Source of the DNA: Ruminococcaceae bacterium UBA5295 | GTDB taxonomy: Bacteria > Bacillota > Clostridia > Oscillospirales > Acutalibacteraceae | DNA length: 44,793 bases | Direction: 5' to 3' | Assembly: GCA_002411365.1 (NCBI GenBank) | Contig: DHSD01000003.1 | Location: 9,538-54,330, forward strand | Shown here: positions 1 to 7,460 of the stretch, piece by piece | How positions within the stretch are numbered: the stretch's first letter is position 1 | How the letters are laid out: every line of letters starts with the position of its first letter | The notes under the pieces: model-generated | What the model saw: the letters and a program-made list of their open reading frames with translations, nothing else | The model's database searches: none | What the model was told of the DNA's origin: nothing | Program-made: the position numbers and the translations under genes

Positions 1-23
1 GCTACCAGCTGCGCTACACCTCG
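1..23 (-). tRNA. tRNA 5' portion, cut by window edge (possibly tRNA-Pro)
   Basis: The reverse complement reads CGAGGTGTAGCGCAGCTGG followed by TAGC. This is a seven-base acceptor arm, U8-A9, a GCGC D-stem and a D-loop with the conserved GG and A. The anticodon lies outside the window. A C at position 1 and this D-arm are usual for bacterial tRNA-Pro, but the isotype is inference. Confidence 0.7.
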
Positions 24-186
24 AAGTAAATACCAAACAAATTAATTATAGATGAAAAATCCGATTCTGTCAAGAAAAATTTATCTTTCGGTGGATATCC
101 GCAAAATATCTAATTTCATACGGTCAAATATATGCAGGCATAAAGAGCGAACTCACTGAAACGTACTTCTGCCACAGACCAATGGC

Positions 187-215
187 TTGTCCATAGCATA
201 AAATCCAGCTATAAT
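187..215 (+). promoter_or_regulatory. sigma-A-type promoter for birA
   Basis: TTGTCC (187-192), a 17-bp spacer and a perfect TATAAT (210-215) lie 37 bp before the birA start. A Shine-Dalgarno sequence GGAAGGGG follows at about 235-242. The rest of the 24-252 gap shows nothing I can name, including no BirA-type operator that I can identify. Confidence 0.6.
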
Positions 216-252
216 AAAATTCAATGATAAAAATGGAAGGGGCATCAGCGCT

Positions 253-1242
253 ATGGCAGCAAAAGACCTAATACTACAGCGCCTCAGGGAAAACGGCGGT
301 TTTGTTTCAGGTGAGGAACTAAGTGGGCTTCTTCATGTTACGCGCACATCAGTATGGAAAAATATTAATATGCTGAGAGAAGAGGGATATGAGATAGACT
401 CATCGACAAACCGTGGCTACCGGCTCGTCTCATGCCCAGACGTGTATTTGAATGATGAAATTACAGCAGGACTTGAAACCGAATTTCTCGGCAAAAACTC
501 TTTCTGCTATGAAAGCATAGATTCAACTAATGAAGAAGCTAAGCGCTGTGCTTTAAAAGGGGCACCGAACGGAAGTTTGTTTATTGCCGAACAGCAGACT
601 GGCGGAAAAGGGCGTCTTGGCCGAAGCTGGGCCTCACCAGCCGGAACAGGAATATGGTTTTCTGTTTTACTGCGCCCCGGCACGCTGCCCCTCAACGCCG
701 CTGCCATAACGCTGCTTGCAGGCTACGCTGTCTGCAGCGCCATCAGAGCTGCTACAGACTGTAAGGCAATGATTAAATGGCCCAATGATATTGTTGCGGG
801 CACTAAAAAGCTCTGCGGCATTCTGACAGAAATGAGTGCAGAAATGGAGCGTGTGGAATTTGTAGTCATAGGCATTGGAATAAATGCAAACACGGTGGCT
901 TTCCCTGAAAATCTGCAGGAAAAAGCTACGTCAATTTGTCTTGAAACTGGAAAAAAGGTGCGCCGCGTCGCGCTTCTTCAAGAGGTTTTGCGTCACCTCG
1001 AAAAGCTGCTTAAAGAAAATCCTATTTCACTTACACCAGCTTTCCTGGAAAAATATAAATTGGTCTGTGTAACCCTTGGCAGAAAAGTGGCCTTCCAGAG
1101 AAACGGGCGTCAAGTAACCGGCACAGCAGAAGATGTTTCACCTAACGGAGAGCTGCTTGTGCGCCTGCCAGACGGAAAAATGGAAAAGGTATTCTCGGGA
1201 GAAGTAAGCATACAGGGATTTTACGGGCAGAATTTCGAATAA
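253..1242 (+). CDS. birA: Biotin operon repressor / biotin-[acetyl-CoA carboxylase] ligase
   Basis: The protein activates biotin to biotinyl-5'-AMP and transfers it to the lysine of biotin carboxyl carrier proteins. The bifunctional form also represses biotin genes. The 329 residues are the usual length for a two-domain BirA. An N-terminal winged helix-turn-helix (about residues 4-58) precedes the ligase domain. The adenylate-binding loop GGKGRLGRSW is at 117-126 and the KWPND motif is at 175-179, its lysine matching the biotin-contact lysine of the family. A small SH3-like C-terminal domain covers about 275-325. The ATG is preceded by GGAAGGGG. The gene stands alone between its own promoter and a terminator, and no biotin synthesis genes are nearby. 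Confidence 0.93.
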   Translation: MAAKDLILQRLRENGGFVSGEELSGLLHVTRTSVWKNINMLREEGYEIDSSTNRGYRLVSCPDVYLNDEITAGLETEFLGKNSFCYESIDSTNEEAKRCALKGAPNGSLFIAEQQTGGKGRLGRSWASPAGTGIWFSVLLRPGTLPLNAAAITLLAGYAVCSAIRAATDCKAMIKWPNDIVAGTKKLCGILTEMSAEMERVEFVVIGIGINANTVAFPENLQEKATSICLETGKKVRRVALLQEVLRHLEKLLKENPISLTPAFLEKYKLVCVTLGRKVAFQRNGRQVTGTAEDVSPNGELLVRLPDGKMEKVFSGEVSIQGFYGQNFE

Positions 1243-1261
1243 AAAGTTAATACTTTTTGAA

Positions 1262-1303
1262 GGCAGTCTCAGTAAATCAAATTTTGCTGGGACTGCCTTT
1301 TTT
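1262..1303 (+). terminator. Intrinsic terminator after birA
   Basis: GGCAGTCTCAG (1262-1272) pairs with CTGGGACTGCC (1287-1297) with one G-U pair and a 14-nt loop. Seven T residues follow. It lies 19 bp after the birA stop. Confidence 0.9.
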
Positions 1304-1416
1304 CAGCCCATACCGCAGCCACACAGCCAAGCTTCAATCATCACAGGCAGAATATGTTATGGCATAATCTGTGTATTGCTTTAAATACATTAAAGTGATA
1401 ATATAGTCATAAAGTG

Positions 1417-1469
1417 GTTACAAAAAAGTAACTATTTACGTATTTGATTACAAAATCGTTACGTACAAT
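1417..1469 (+). promoter_or_regulatory. Cluster of TTAC/GTAA motifs upstream of the CAP gene (candidate operator)
   Basis: An inverted repeat GTTAC-N6-GTAAC lies at 1417-1432. TTACGTA occurs at 1436-1442 and again at 1459-1465, and ATTACAAAA lies between them. A TACAAT that could be a -10 is at 1464-1469 with no convincing -35. Five TTAC-type words in about 50 bp suggest a regulator site, but no factor is assigned. Confidence 0.35.
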
Positions 1470-1497
1470 ACGAACTTTGTGGAAAGGATGATTTTAA

Positions 1498-2440
1498 GTG
1501 AAGAAAAAGGTAATCGCACTCATTCTCGCGCTCGCAATAGGCAGCAGTGCCAGCGTTTCAGTTGCAACATGCACTAAAACACCGGCTGAAGCTGTTAAAT
1601 CTGTGAAAGCCGCATTAACATCTGCAGTTGCTAATTCGCAGTGCGGCGGGCTGCTCGGCAAAATACCTGCCGCATCATCATGCAGCAGGCAGTCTAATAC
1701 GGTTAATAAAAATTGCAGCGCAAACTCAAAATCTGCCTGTAATGTCAGCTCGTGCCCTGCAAATTCAGAAAGCACATATTCTGCGGCTTCAGCATCTGAA
1801 AAAGCATCATGCTCATCAAAAAGCTTGTCGGAAGCACGCAGTGCATCAAATGCAAAATCTGGGAACCAACGTACATGCAGTTCCAGCTCAAACTGCGGCA
1901 GCTCATGTGGCGGCTGCAATTATTCAAGCACCTCCGGAAAAGCGCTCAATGATATTCTTAATTCGTTTTGCGCAAATGCGGGTTTTTGCGGCAACACATC
2001 AAAGGCTGCACCAAAACCATCGTCTTCCGCCAGCAAGTCTTTAAAATCAAACAGCTACAGCACCTTTCAAAATGAAGTTGTGCAACTCGTCAATGCAGAA
2101 CGTAAAAAAAGCCGGCCTTTCAGGCCTTGCTGAAAATGCATCTTTGATGAAAACCGCTACTATTAAATCAGAAGATATGGCAAAGAATAATTATTTCAGC
2201 CACACTTCCCCAACTTATGGCTCGCCGTTTGACCTTATGAAAAAGTTTGGCATAAGTTACCACGCTGCCGGTGAAAATATCGCCATGGGCCAAAAAACGC
2301 CTGAACAGGTTATGAAAGCGTGGATGAATTCGCCAGGTCACCGCAAGAACATTCTTAATCCCTCGTTTACAAAAATCGGCGTCGGCGTTGCAAAAAATTC
2401 AGAAAATCAGTATTACTGGACACAGCATTTTATTGGATAA
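1498..2440 (+). pseudogene. Secreted SCP/CAP-domain protein with Cys/Ser-rich linker, split by a one-base frameshift in an A7 run
   Basis: The first frame starts at GTG 1498 after AAAGGA. It gives a signal peptide (about residues 1-24) and a roughly 165-residue Ser/Ala/Asn-rich segment with about 13 cysteines. It then enters the CAP domain as FQNEVVQLVNAERKK and stops at 2133. The CAP domain continues one frame over (KAGLSGLAENASL onward) to a stop at 2440, with SHTSP, AGENIA and SPGHRKNIL, the conserved His/Glu/His positions of bacterial CAP proteins. The break lies at seven A residues, 2104-2110, where six would restore one 313-residue protein. CAP proteins of spore formers are secreted or wall-associated and of mostly unknown function. 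The downstream half has no SD at its internal ATG and looks intact, so a sequencing indel, slippage or a recent mutation are all possible. Confidence 0.8.
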
Positions 2441-2474
2441 CCCTCAATATCTATCAGTAAAATAGAAAATAATA

Positions 2475-2523
2475 AAAGATACGCTTTGATATAGCTGCAA
2501 AAGCTTTATCAAAGCGTATCTTT
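2475..2523 (+). terminator. Strong intrinsic terminator after the CAP gene
   Basis: A perfect 17-bp stem pairs AAAGATACGCTTTGATA (2475-2491) with its complement at 2507-2523. An inner AGCT/AGCT pairing closes the loop. T-rich sequence continues after it. It separates the CAP gene from the spoIIG promoter. Confidence 0.85.
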
Positions 2524-2617
2524 ATATCAATGTTAAAGGCATGAAGCGTACACAATTAAAAAATACAAAATCAGTGCCATATTTTTGTATTACAATATTG
2601 CTCAGCAAAAACAATTT

Positions 2618-2650
2618 ATGACATAAACATCTGGCCGCCTACGCTATAAT
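2618..2650 (+). promoter_or_regulatory. Candidate spoIIG promoter with long spacer
   Basis: A perfect TATAAT lies at 2645-2650 and ATGACA, a -35-like hexamer, at 2618-2623, giving a 21-bp spacer. In B. subtilis the spoIIG promoter is known for a similarly over-long (22-bp) spacer that makes it depend on Spo0A~P. A weak Spo0A-box-like TATGTCATAAA on the minus strand overlaps the -35. The functional parallel is inference. Confidence 0.5.
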
Positions 2651-2678
2651 TGTTTCTGCTGGGCAGGGAGCGATGATT

Positions 2679-3500
2679 TTGAAGCCGACGATTTATGTTG
2701 ATGTCCTCGTAGCCGTCAATTTTTTTATCAATTATTTTCTTCTCCTGGCATGCGCCAAATTCCTTTCCGTGCCAGCAAAGCGGTGGAAACTTGCCGCAGC
2801 TTCCGGACTTGGTGCCTTTTTTTCGCTCTCTATTTTTTTGCCGGAATTTCCTGCGTGGGCAACAGTAATGATAAAGCTACTTATGTCAGCCGCAATAGTT
2901 CTTTGTGCTTTCGGTTTCCACAGCTGGAAACAGTTTCTCCGGAACACTGCGGCATTTTATTTAATAAACTTCGGCTTTGCAGGCCTTATGCTTGCACTCT
3001 GGTACTTTTTGGCCCCACAGGGCCTGATGATAAGGAATTCTATAGTTTATTTTGATATTTCGCCCGTTCTTTTAATTATTTTAACCGTTATATGTTACTT
3101 GATCGTCACGCTTATCTGCCGCATAACAGGGCGTCAGATGCCAAAGGAGCTTTTTTGCCGCATAACAATTCACAGTGGCGGAATATCATGCACCTGCAAT
3201 GCACGCGTAGATACAGGCAATTCACTCCGCGAGCCATTTTCAGATTACCCTGTAATCGTTGTAAGCCGCAGTGTTATTGAGCGTATGCTGCCCAAAAGCA
3301 GCAGCACAGGATTACGCCTTATACCATTCGGCGTTGTTTCCGGCTCCGGCCTTTTAAAGGCGTTCCGTCCTGAGCTGGTGCTTATCTTCTATGGCAAAAA
3401 AATAATTGAAATACATAAAGTCTACATAGCAGTCTCAGAATCAAAACTTGAAAACTGCGATGCTTTGCTCAACCCGGATATTCTTCAGGCATCCGGCTAA
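2679..3500 (+). CDS. spoIIGA: Sigma-E processing peptidase SpoIIGA
   Basis: This membrane aspartic protease removes the pro-sequence of sigma-E after asymmetric septation. The N-terminal half has five hydrophobic membrane segments (roughly 10-28, 40-56, 60-80, 92-112 and 125-147). The C-terminal half carries the DTGNSL motif with the catalytic aspartate at about residue 178, followed by the typical PVIVVS stretch. The 273 residues are slightly short of the usual 300 or so. An ATG at 2673 is only two bases from the GGGAG Shine-Dalgarno sequence. The TTG at 2679 is eight bases from it and gives MKPTIYVDVLVAVNFF, resembling known SpoIIGA N-termini, so I chose TTG. The gene lies 59 bp ahead of sigE, as expected for protease and substrate. 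Confidence 0.92.
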   Translation: MKPTIYVDVLVAVNFFINYFLLLACAKFLSVPAKRWKLAAASGLGAFFSLSIFLPEFPAWATVMIKLLMSAAIVLCAFGFHSWKQFLRNTAAFYLINFGFAGLMLALWYFLAPQGLMIRNSIVYFDISPVLLIILTVICYLIVTLICRITGRQMPKELFCRITIHSGGISCTCNARVDTGNSLREPFSDYPVIVVSRSVIERMLPKSSSTGLRLIPFGVVSGSGLLKAFRPELVLIFYGKKIIEIHKVYIAVSESKLENCDALLNPDILQASG

Positions 3501-3559
3501 ATCCTGCCGAAGCCGGATGTAAAACACGCCGGAGCGGCACGGCAAAGGGAAAACAAAAC

Positions 3560-4282
3560 ATGAAATGTATAAGGCAAATCAGGGAATGGCTCATATCGCT
3601 CTTAAGCAGGCTTCTAAGCCCGTTGCTTCGGCGCGGCGTCTACTATATCAACGGGCCTGAAACGCTGCCTCCTCCCCTTACAAAGCAGGAGGAAAGCCAG
3701 GTCATGGAAAACATCATTAACGATGTTCCTAATGCACGCGAGCCGCTTATTACGCATAACCTGCGGCTTGTCGTTTATATTGCCAAGAAATTCGAGTCGC
3801 CCTGTGCAACTCTGGAAGACCTGATTTCCATTGGCACCATAGGCCTTATAAAAGCTGTCAACACATTCCGCCCCGAGCGAAAAATAAAGCTGGCAACTTA
3901 TGCGTCGCGCTGCATTGAAAATGAAATACTGATGTATCTCAGAAAAACATCCCAGCTAAAAAATGAAATTTCCATAGATGACCCGCTCAGCGTCGACTGG
4001 GACGGCAACAAGCTCCTGCTTTCTGATATCATAGGAAGCGACCAGAACTCCATAAGCATAAACCTTGAAGACGAGGCTGAGCAGGAACTCCTGCGCAGCG
4101 CCGTTGACCGCCTCGCCCCGCGGGAAAGGAAAATAATGCAGCTGCGCTTCGGCCTCAACTGCAGCCGTGAGCACACGCAGAAAGAAGTGGCTGACACACT
4201 CGGTATATCACAGTCTTACATATCACGCCTCGAAAAAAGGATAATAGAACGTTTGAAAAAAGAGCTCGAGCGTGTCAGCTAA
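3560..4282 (+). CDS. sigE: RNA polymerase sporulation sigma factor sigma-E (pro-form)
   Basis: Early mother-cell sigma factor made as an inactive precursor. The first 27 or so residues form a basic, hydrophobic pro-sequence (IREWLISLLSRLLSPLLRRG). They are followed by VYYINGPETLPPPL, which aligns with the site where SpoIIGA cuts in B. subtilis. Region 2 contains NLRLVVYIAKKF and the DLISIGTIGLIKAV core-binding motif. Region 4.2 near the C-terminus has the helix-turn-helix KEVADTLGISQSYISRLEKR. Length (240) matches the family. AAAGGG lies ahead of the ATG. The 3' end overlaps the converging hdg gene by 4 bp. Confidence 0.95.
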   Translation: MKCIRQIREWLISLLSRLLSPLLRRGVYYINGPETLPPPLTKQEESQVMENIINDVPNAREPLITHNLRLVVYIAKKFESPCATLEDLISIGTIGLIKAVNTFRPERKIKLATYASRCIENEILMYLRKTSQLKNEISIDDPLSVDWDGNKLLLSDIIGSDQNSISINLEDEAEQELLRSAVDRLAPRERKIMQLRFGLNCSREHTQKEVADTLGISQSYISRLEKRIIERLKKELERVS

Positions 4283-4788
4283 TCATGTTCCGTATAATGC
4301 AGTATAATGCGGTAGGCATCAAGCAGCTTTTCATATGGCCAACGGCAGTTTGCCGGACTTGTAGACGGCAATGGAACAGCCGCCATTCCAGTTTTGCTGT
4401 AGCAGAACCGGCGGTAAAGCGATGCGGCTTTCGTACCCGTTGTAAATATTCTGCGTATATTCGTTTTTTTGAGTAGGCCTGCGATATCGTTAGGCACCGG
4501 TTCACGGATGCTCGCGTCATCAGCACCTGCAATACGGCAGCTTTTCAGCACATCCCACATAGCTATGCGATGCTGCAGCAGGAAAGATGCCTTCGCTTCA
4601 TTTGTTTCTGGCACCGGTGCGTTGTAAAGGCCGGCAGCAACACGCCAGAACCTGTTCTGAGGATGTGAATAGTAAAACCCATATTCTCTCGATTTCGGGG
4701 AAGGCATGGTGCCGAGTATCAGAGCCCGCGAATTTTTATCATAAACAGGTTTAAGCGGATGGACTACAAGGGTACTCTCCTTCTGCAT
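4279..4788 (-). CDS. Hypoxanthine-/uracil-DNA glycosylase (UDG superfamily, HDG-type)
   Basis: This base-excision enzyme is predicted to remove deaminated bases such as hypoxanthine from DNA. Motif 1 of the UDG fold appears as LILGTMPSPKS (residues 23-33), followed by YYSHPQNRFWRV (39-50), the signature of the small DNA-deoxyinosine glycosylase family. The C-terminal PLPSTSPAN is the second active-site loop. The 169 residues match that family. Its ATG overlaps the cca stop by one base (TGATG), so the two genes are probably translationally coupled. It ends inside the tail of sigE. Substrate preference cannot be read from sequence; family 4 or Mug-type activity is the alternative. Confidence 0.8.
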   Translation of the reverse strand: MQKESTLVVHPLKPVYDKNSRALILGTMPSPKSREYGFYYSHPQNRFWRVAAGLYNAPVPETNEAKASFLLQHRIAMWDVLKSCRIAGADDASIREPVPNDIAGLLKKTNIRRIFTTGTKAASLYRRFCYSKTGMAAVPLPSTSPANCRWPYEKLLDAYRIILHYTEHD

Positions 4789-6128
4789 CAGCTTTTTCCC
4801 TTCTCAGCTTTCATGGCATAGTGCAGAAGTGTCTGGCGTGTATTTGCGCATTTGCCGTCAATCACAGCATTGAGCAGGACTTTCAGCATATTCCCTACTG
4901 TTTCGCCTTTAGTGAAACCCGCCTTAATCAGGTCATCGCCTTTTACTGCAAGGTCTTTAAGTTTGAAGCACTGTTTCTGGTCAAGGATACGGTCAAGCAC
5001 AGCCGAAACCTGGCGCAGCGACAAAATGTATCCGTTTTCCGGATTTGCTTTCCCTTTTGCGTCTGCCTGCTCAACCATTACAAGCAGGCGTAAATTTTTT
5101 TCACCAAGGCCGTTCAGCCTGCGGCGCAGACAGCGTTCGTCAGGCCAAAGCGGCAGGTCATGACTGCGGACAAGCGTTAAAACTGTCTGCAGCGTTTTTT
5201 TATCATAGCGCAGGCGTGTCATTATTTTCTGCGCTATTTCTGCGCTTTTTTCCGTATGGCCATAAAAGTGGCCCGTCCCATCTGCGCCACGTGTAAGGCA
5301 CATAGGTTTGCCAAGGTCATGCAGAAACATGGTAAGCCTAAGCACAGGCTCCGGTTCTACCGCATCAACACAGTGGAGAGTATGCTCCCATACATCGTAA
5401 ATGTGATGCGGATTATACTGGCAAAACCCGAAAGTCGGGGAAATTTCCGGAATAAACTCAGCAATCACTTCTCTGAAGCGCCTTAAAACTTCTGCAGCGT
5501 TCTGGCCGCATAAAAGCTTTGTAAACTCTTCGCGTATCCGTTCTTTCGATATGCCATTGAGTAGTTTCCTGTTTTTCTCCACGCTTTCCGCTGTGCCAAC
5601 TTCTACAGAAAAGCCGAGCACTGATGAAAAGCGCAGCGCGCGCAGAATGCGCAGCCCGTCTTCATGGAAACGCATGTCCGGGTCACCTACGCAACGGATG
5701 ATGCCATGTGAAAGGTCTTCCTTGCCGCCGAAGCAGTCCACAAGGCCTTCTTTTTCACTGTAAGCAAGGGCATTCATCGTGAAATCACGGCGTGCAAGGT
5801 CTTCTTTAAGATTGCCTGTAAAGGAAACACTGTCAGGATGCCTGCCGTCTGAATACGGGCCGTCTACCCTATACGTTGTCACTTCCACAGGCATGCCGCC
5901 TGTAACGACCGTCACTGTCCCATGGCTCATGCCTGTTTTCACAACATGCATATCCGAAAAAATGCTTTCCGTCTCTTCCGGCAAAGCAGAAGTGGCAACG
6001 TCCCAGTCATTAGGCTTTCTACCGAGCAAACTGTCACGCACACATCCGCCGACCGCATAAGCTTCACGCCCGTCTCCTATAAGTCTGTTTAAAATACCGC
6101 TGACCTGCGGCGGAATCTGTATTTTCAT
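4788..6128 (-). CDS. cca: CCA tRNA nucleotidyltransferase (class II) with HD domain
   Basis: The enzyme adds or repairs the 3' CCA end of tRNA without a template. GGCVRD (27-32) and DWDVAT (41-46) form the nucleotidyltransferase active site. RRDFTMNA (113-120) and the RILRALRFS segment (160-168) are the head and neck motifs. A C-terminal HD domain follows, with His249 and the HD pair at 270-271 (FLHDLGKP) plus a later His, so phosphohydrolase activity is possible. The 446 residues match HD-containing family members. It is the first gene of a two-gene unit with the DNA glycosylase and is divergent from sigG. Confidence 0.93.
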   Translation of the reverse strand: MKIQIPPQVSGILNRLIGDGREAYAVGGCVRDSLLGRKPNDWDVATSALPEETESIFSDMHVVKTGMSHGTVTVVTGGMPVEVTTYRVDGPYSDGRHPDSVSFTGNLKEDLARRDFTMNALAYSEKEGLVDCFGGKEDLSHGIIRCVGDPDMRFHEDGLRILRALRFSSVLGFSVEVGTAESVEKNRKLLNGISKERIREEFTKLLCGQNAAEVLRRFREVIAEFIPEISPTFGFCQYNPHHIYDVWEHTLHCVDAVEPEPVLRLTMFLHDLGKPMCLTRGADGTGHFYGHTEKSAEIAQKIMTRLRYDKKTLQTVLTLVRSHDLPLWPDERCLRRRLNGLGEKNLRLLVMVEQADAKGKANPENGYILSLRQVSAVLDRILDQKQCFKLKDLAVKGDDLIKAGFTKGETVGNMLKVLLNAVIDGKCANTRQTLLHYAMKAEKGKS

Positions 6129-6180
6129 ACCATTCCTCCATTTTCAACTGAATCATGTCGAAATCTTATTTTACAACTTC

Positions 6181-6210
6181 TGAATGATACTCTTCCGGCA
6201 TGGCAATAAT
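6181..6210 (+). promoter_or_regulatory. Candidate sigma-F/sigma-G promoter for sigG
   Basis: TGAATG (6181-6186), 17 bp, then CAATAAT (6204-6210) resembles the forespore consensus TGAATA-N17-CATACTA. GGCAATAAT also fits the sigma-F -10 form GGnnAnAnT. This agrees with known sigF then sigG control of sigG, but the match is imperfect. Confidence 0.4.
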
Positions 6211-6242
6211 GGCATTAGGACCGTGACGGGAGGATATGCGAA

Positions 6243-7013
6243 GTGCAATACAACAAAGTCGAAATCTGCGGCGTAAATACATCAAAGCTTAAAGTGCTGA
6301 CTGAAAAAGAAAAGATGGAACTGCTCCGCAGAACAAAAAGTGGCGACATGGAGGCGCGGGACGAGCTGATAAAAGGCAACCTGCGCCTTGTGCTCAGTGT
6401 AATCCAACGCTTTACAAACAGGGGCGAGAATCTCGACGACCTGTTTCAGGTCGGCTGCATAGGCTTAATAAAAGCAATCGACCATTTTGACACAAGCCAG
6501 GGTGTACGCTTCTCTACTTACGGCGTTCCAATGATTATCGGCGAAATCCGCCGGTATCTGCGTGACAACAACAGCATCCGAGTCAGCCGCTCGCTGCGCG
6601 ACACAGCCTACAAAGCCATGCAGCTTAAAGAAAAGATGACTGCTAAAAACAACCGCGAGCCTACCGTTGAAGAAATTGCAAAAGGGCTTGACATTCCGCG
6701 CGAAGAAGTGGTTGTTGCCCTGGAGTCCGTCGTTGAGCCGGTCTCGCTTTATGAACCCGTTTTTTCAGATGACGGCGACACTATATATATCATGGATCAG
6801 ATAGGCGACAAAAACGATGACAATAACTGGCTTGATGAAATTGCCCTCAAAGAAGCGATAAGGAACCTTAACAGCCGCGAAAAGCGCATCCTTTCAATGC
6901 GCTATTTTCAGGGCAAAACCCAAATGGAAGTTGCTTCAGAGATTGGAATCAGCCAGGCGCAAGTCTCACGCCTTGAAAAAGCAGCACTTGATAAAATCAA
7001 AAAGGAAATCTGA
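6243..7013 (+). CDS. sigG: RNA polymerase sporulation sigma factor sigma-G
   Basis: Late forespore sigma factor that directs SASP, germinant receptor and spoIVB-type genes. The N-terminus NKVEICGVNTSKLKVL is the sigma-G hallmark that distinguishes it from sigma-F. Region 2 has NLRLVLSVIQRFTNRGE and DDLFQVGCIGLIKAID. Region 3 includes FSTYGVPMIIGEIRRYLRDN and the C-terminal helix-turn-helix is QMEVASEIGISQAQVSRLEK. Length (256) is normal. GTG 6243 lies nine bases after GGGAGG (6228-6233), which settles the start. In Bacillus it follows sigE directly; here an opposite-strand pair separates them. Confidence 0.96.
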   Translation: MQYNKVEICGVNTSKLKVLTEKEKMELLRRTKSGDMEARDELIKGNLRLVLSVIQRFTNRGENLDDLFQVGCIGLIKAIDHFDTSQGVRFSTYGVPMIIGEIRRYLRDNNSIRVSRSLRDTAYKAMQLKEKMTAKNNREPTVEEIAKGLDIPREEVVVALESVVEPVSLYEPVFSDDGDTIYIMDQIGDKNDDNNWLDEIALKEAIRNLNSREKRILSMRYFQGKTQMEVASEIGISQAQVSRLEKAALDKIKKEI

Positions 7014-7111
7014 AATCTCTCAACATCTCTAAGGTGCTCCCGCCAATCTGCAAATAGGAAGCTAAAAACGCCGCGCCGCACATAAACATAATAAGTGCGG
7101 AGGTGGTTTGG

Positions 7112-7405
7112 GTGAACTGCAGAATTGATGATATGCGCCATAAGGAAGTTATCAACATCAAAAACGGCATGCGCCTCGGAAACGTATGCGACCTGGAAAT
7201 AGACACGGCCACAGCACGTGTTTCAGCCCTGATAATCTATGGGAAGCTCCGCTGGTTAGGCCTTCTCGGCCGCGAGGACGACATTATAATCCACTGGGAC
7301 GACATCAAAGTAATAGGCGACGACACAATTCTTGTAAACTACACAACCCCGGTGCGTACAAAAGGGCCGCCGCGCGGTATAGGCGCTCTTTTCGGATATA
7401 AATAA
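7112..7405 (+). CDS. ylmC: YlmC/YmxH family PRC-barrel sporulation-associated protein
   Basis: A 97-residue PRC-barrel protein. The fold is visible in the order EVINIKNGMRLGNVCDLEID, then SALIIYGKLRWLGLLGREDD, then IIHWDDIKVIGDDTILVNY. YlmC/YmxH proteins are conserved next to sigG in spore formers and their molecular role is not established. A GTG at 7103 would overlap the Shine-Dalgarno sequence. GTG 7112, five to six bases after GGAGGTGG (7099-7106), is the better start. It lies 98 bp after sigG and is probably cotranscribed. Confidence 0.85.
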   Translation: MNCRIDDMRHKEVINIKNGMRLGNVCDLEIDTATARVSALIIYGKLRWLGLLGREDDIIIHWDDIKVIGDDTILVNYTTPVRTKGPPRGIGALFGYK

Positions 7406-7460
7406 AACATATGGCACTTAGCAACTCCGACCGTATTCCTGTAAAGCGTAATGATAGCCT

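Noticed and set aside
1417..1469. WalR (TGTWAH-N5-TGTWAH) site upstream of the CAP gene
   Set aside because: The TGTAAT and TGTAAC words on the minus strand are about 31 bp apart, not 11 bp.
1628..2044. 138-codon alternative frame within the CAP stalk
   Set aside because: Low-complexity codon bias of the stalk produces a long out-of-frame reading; there is no SD or domain.
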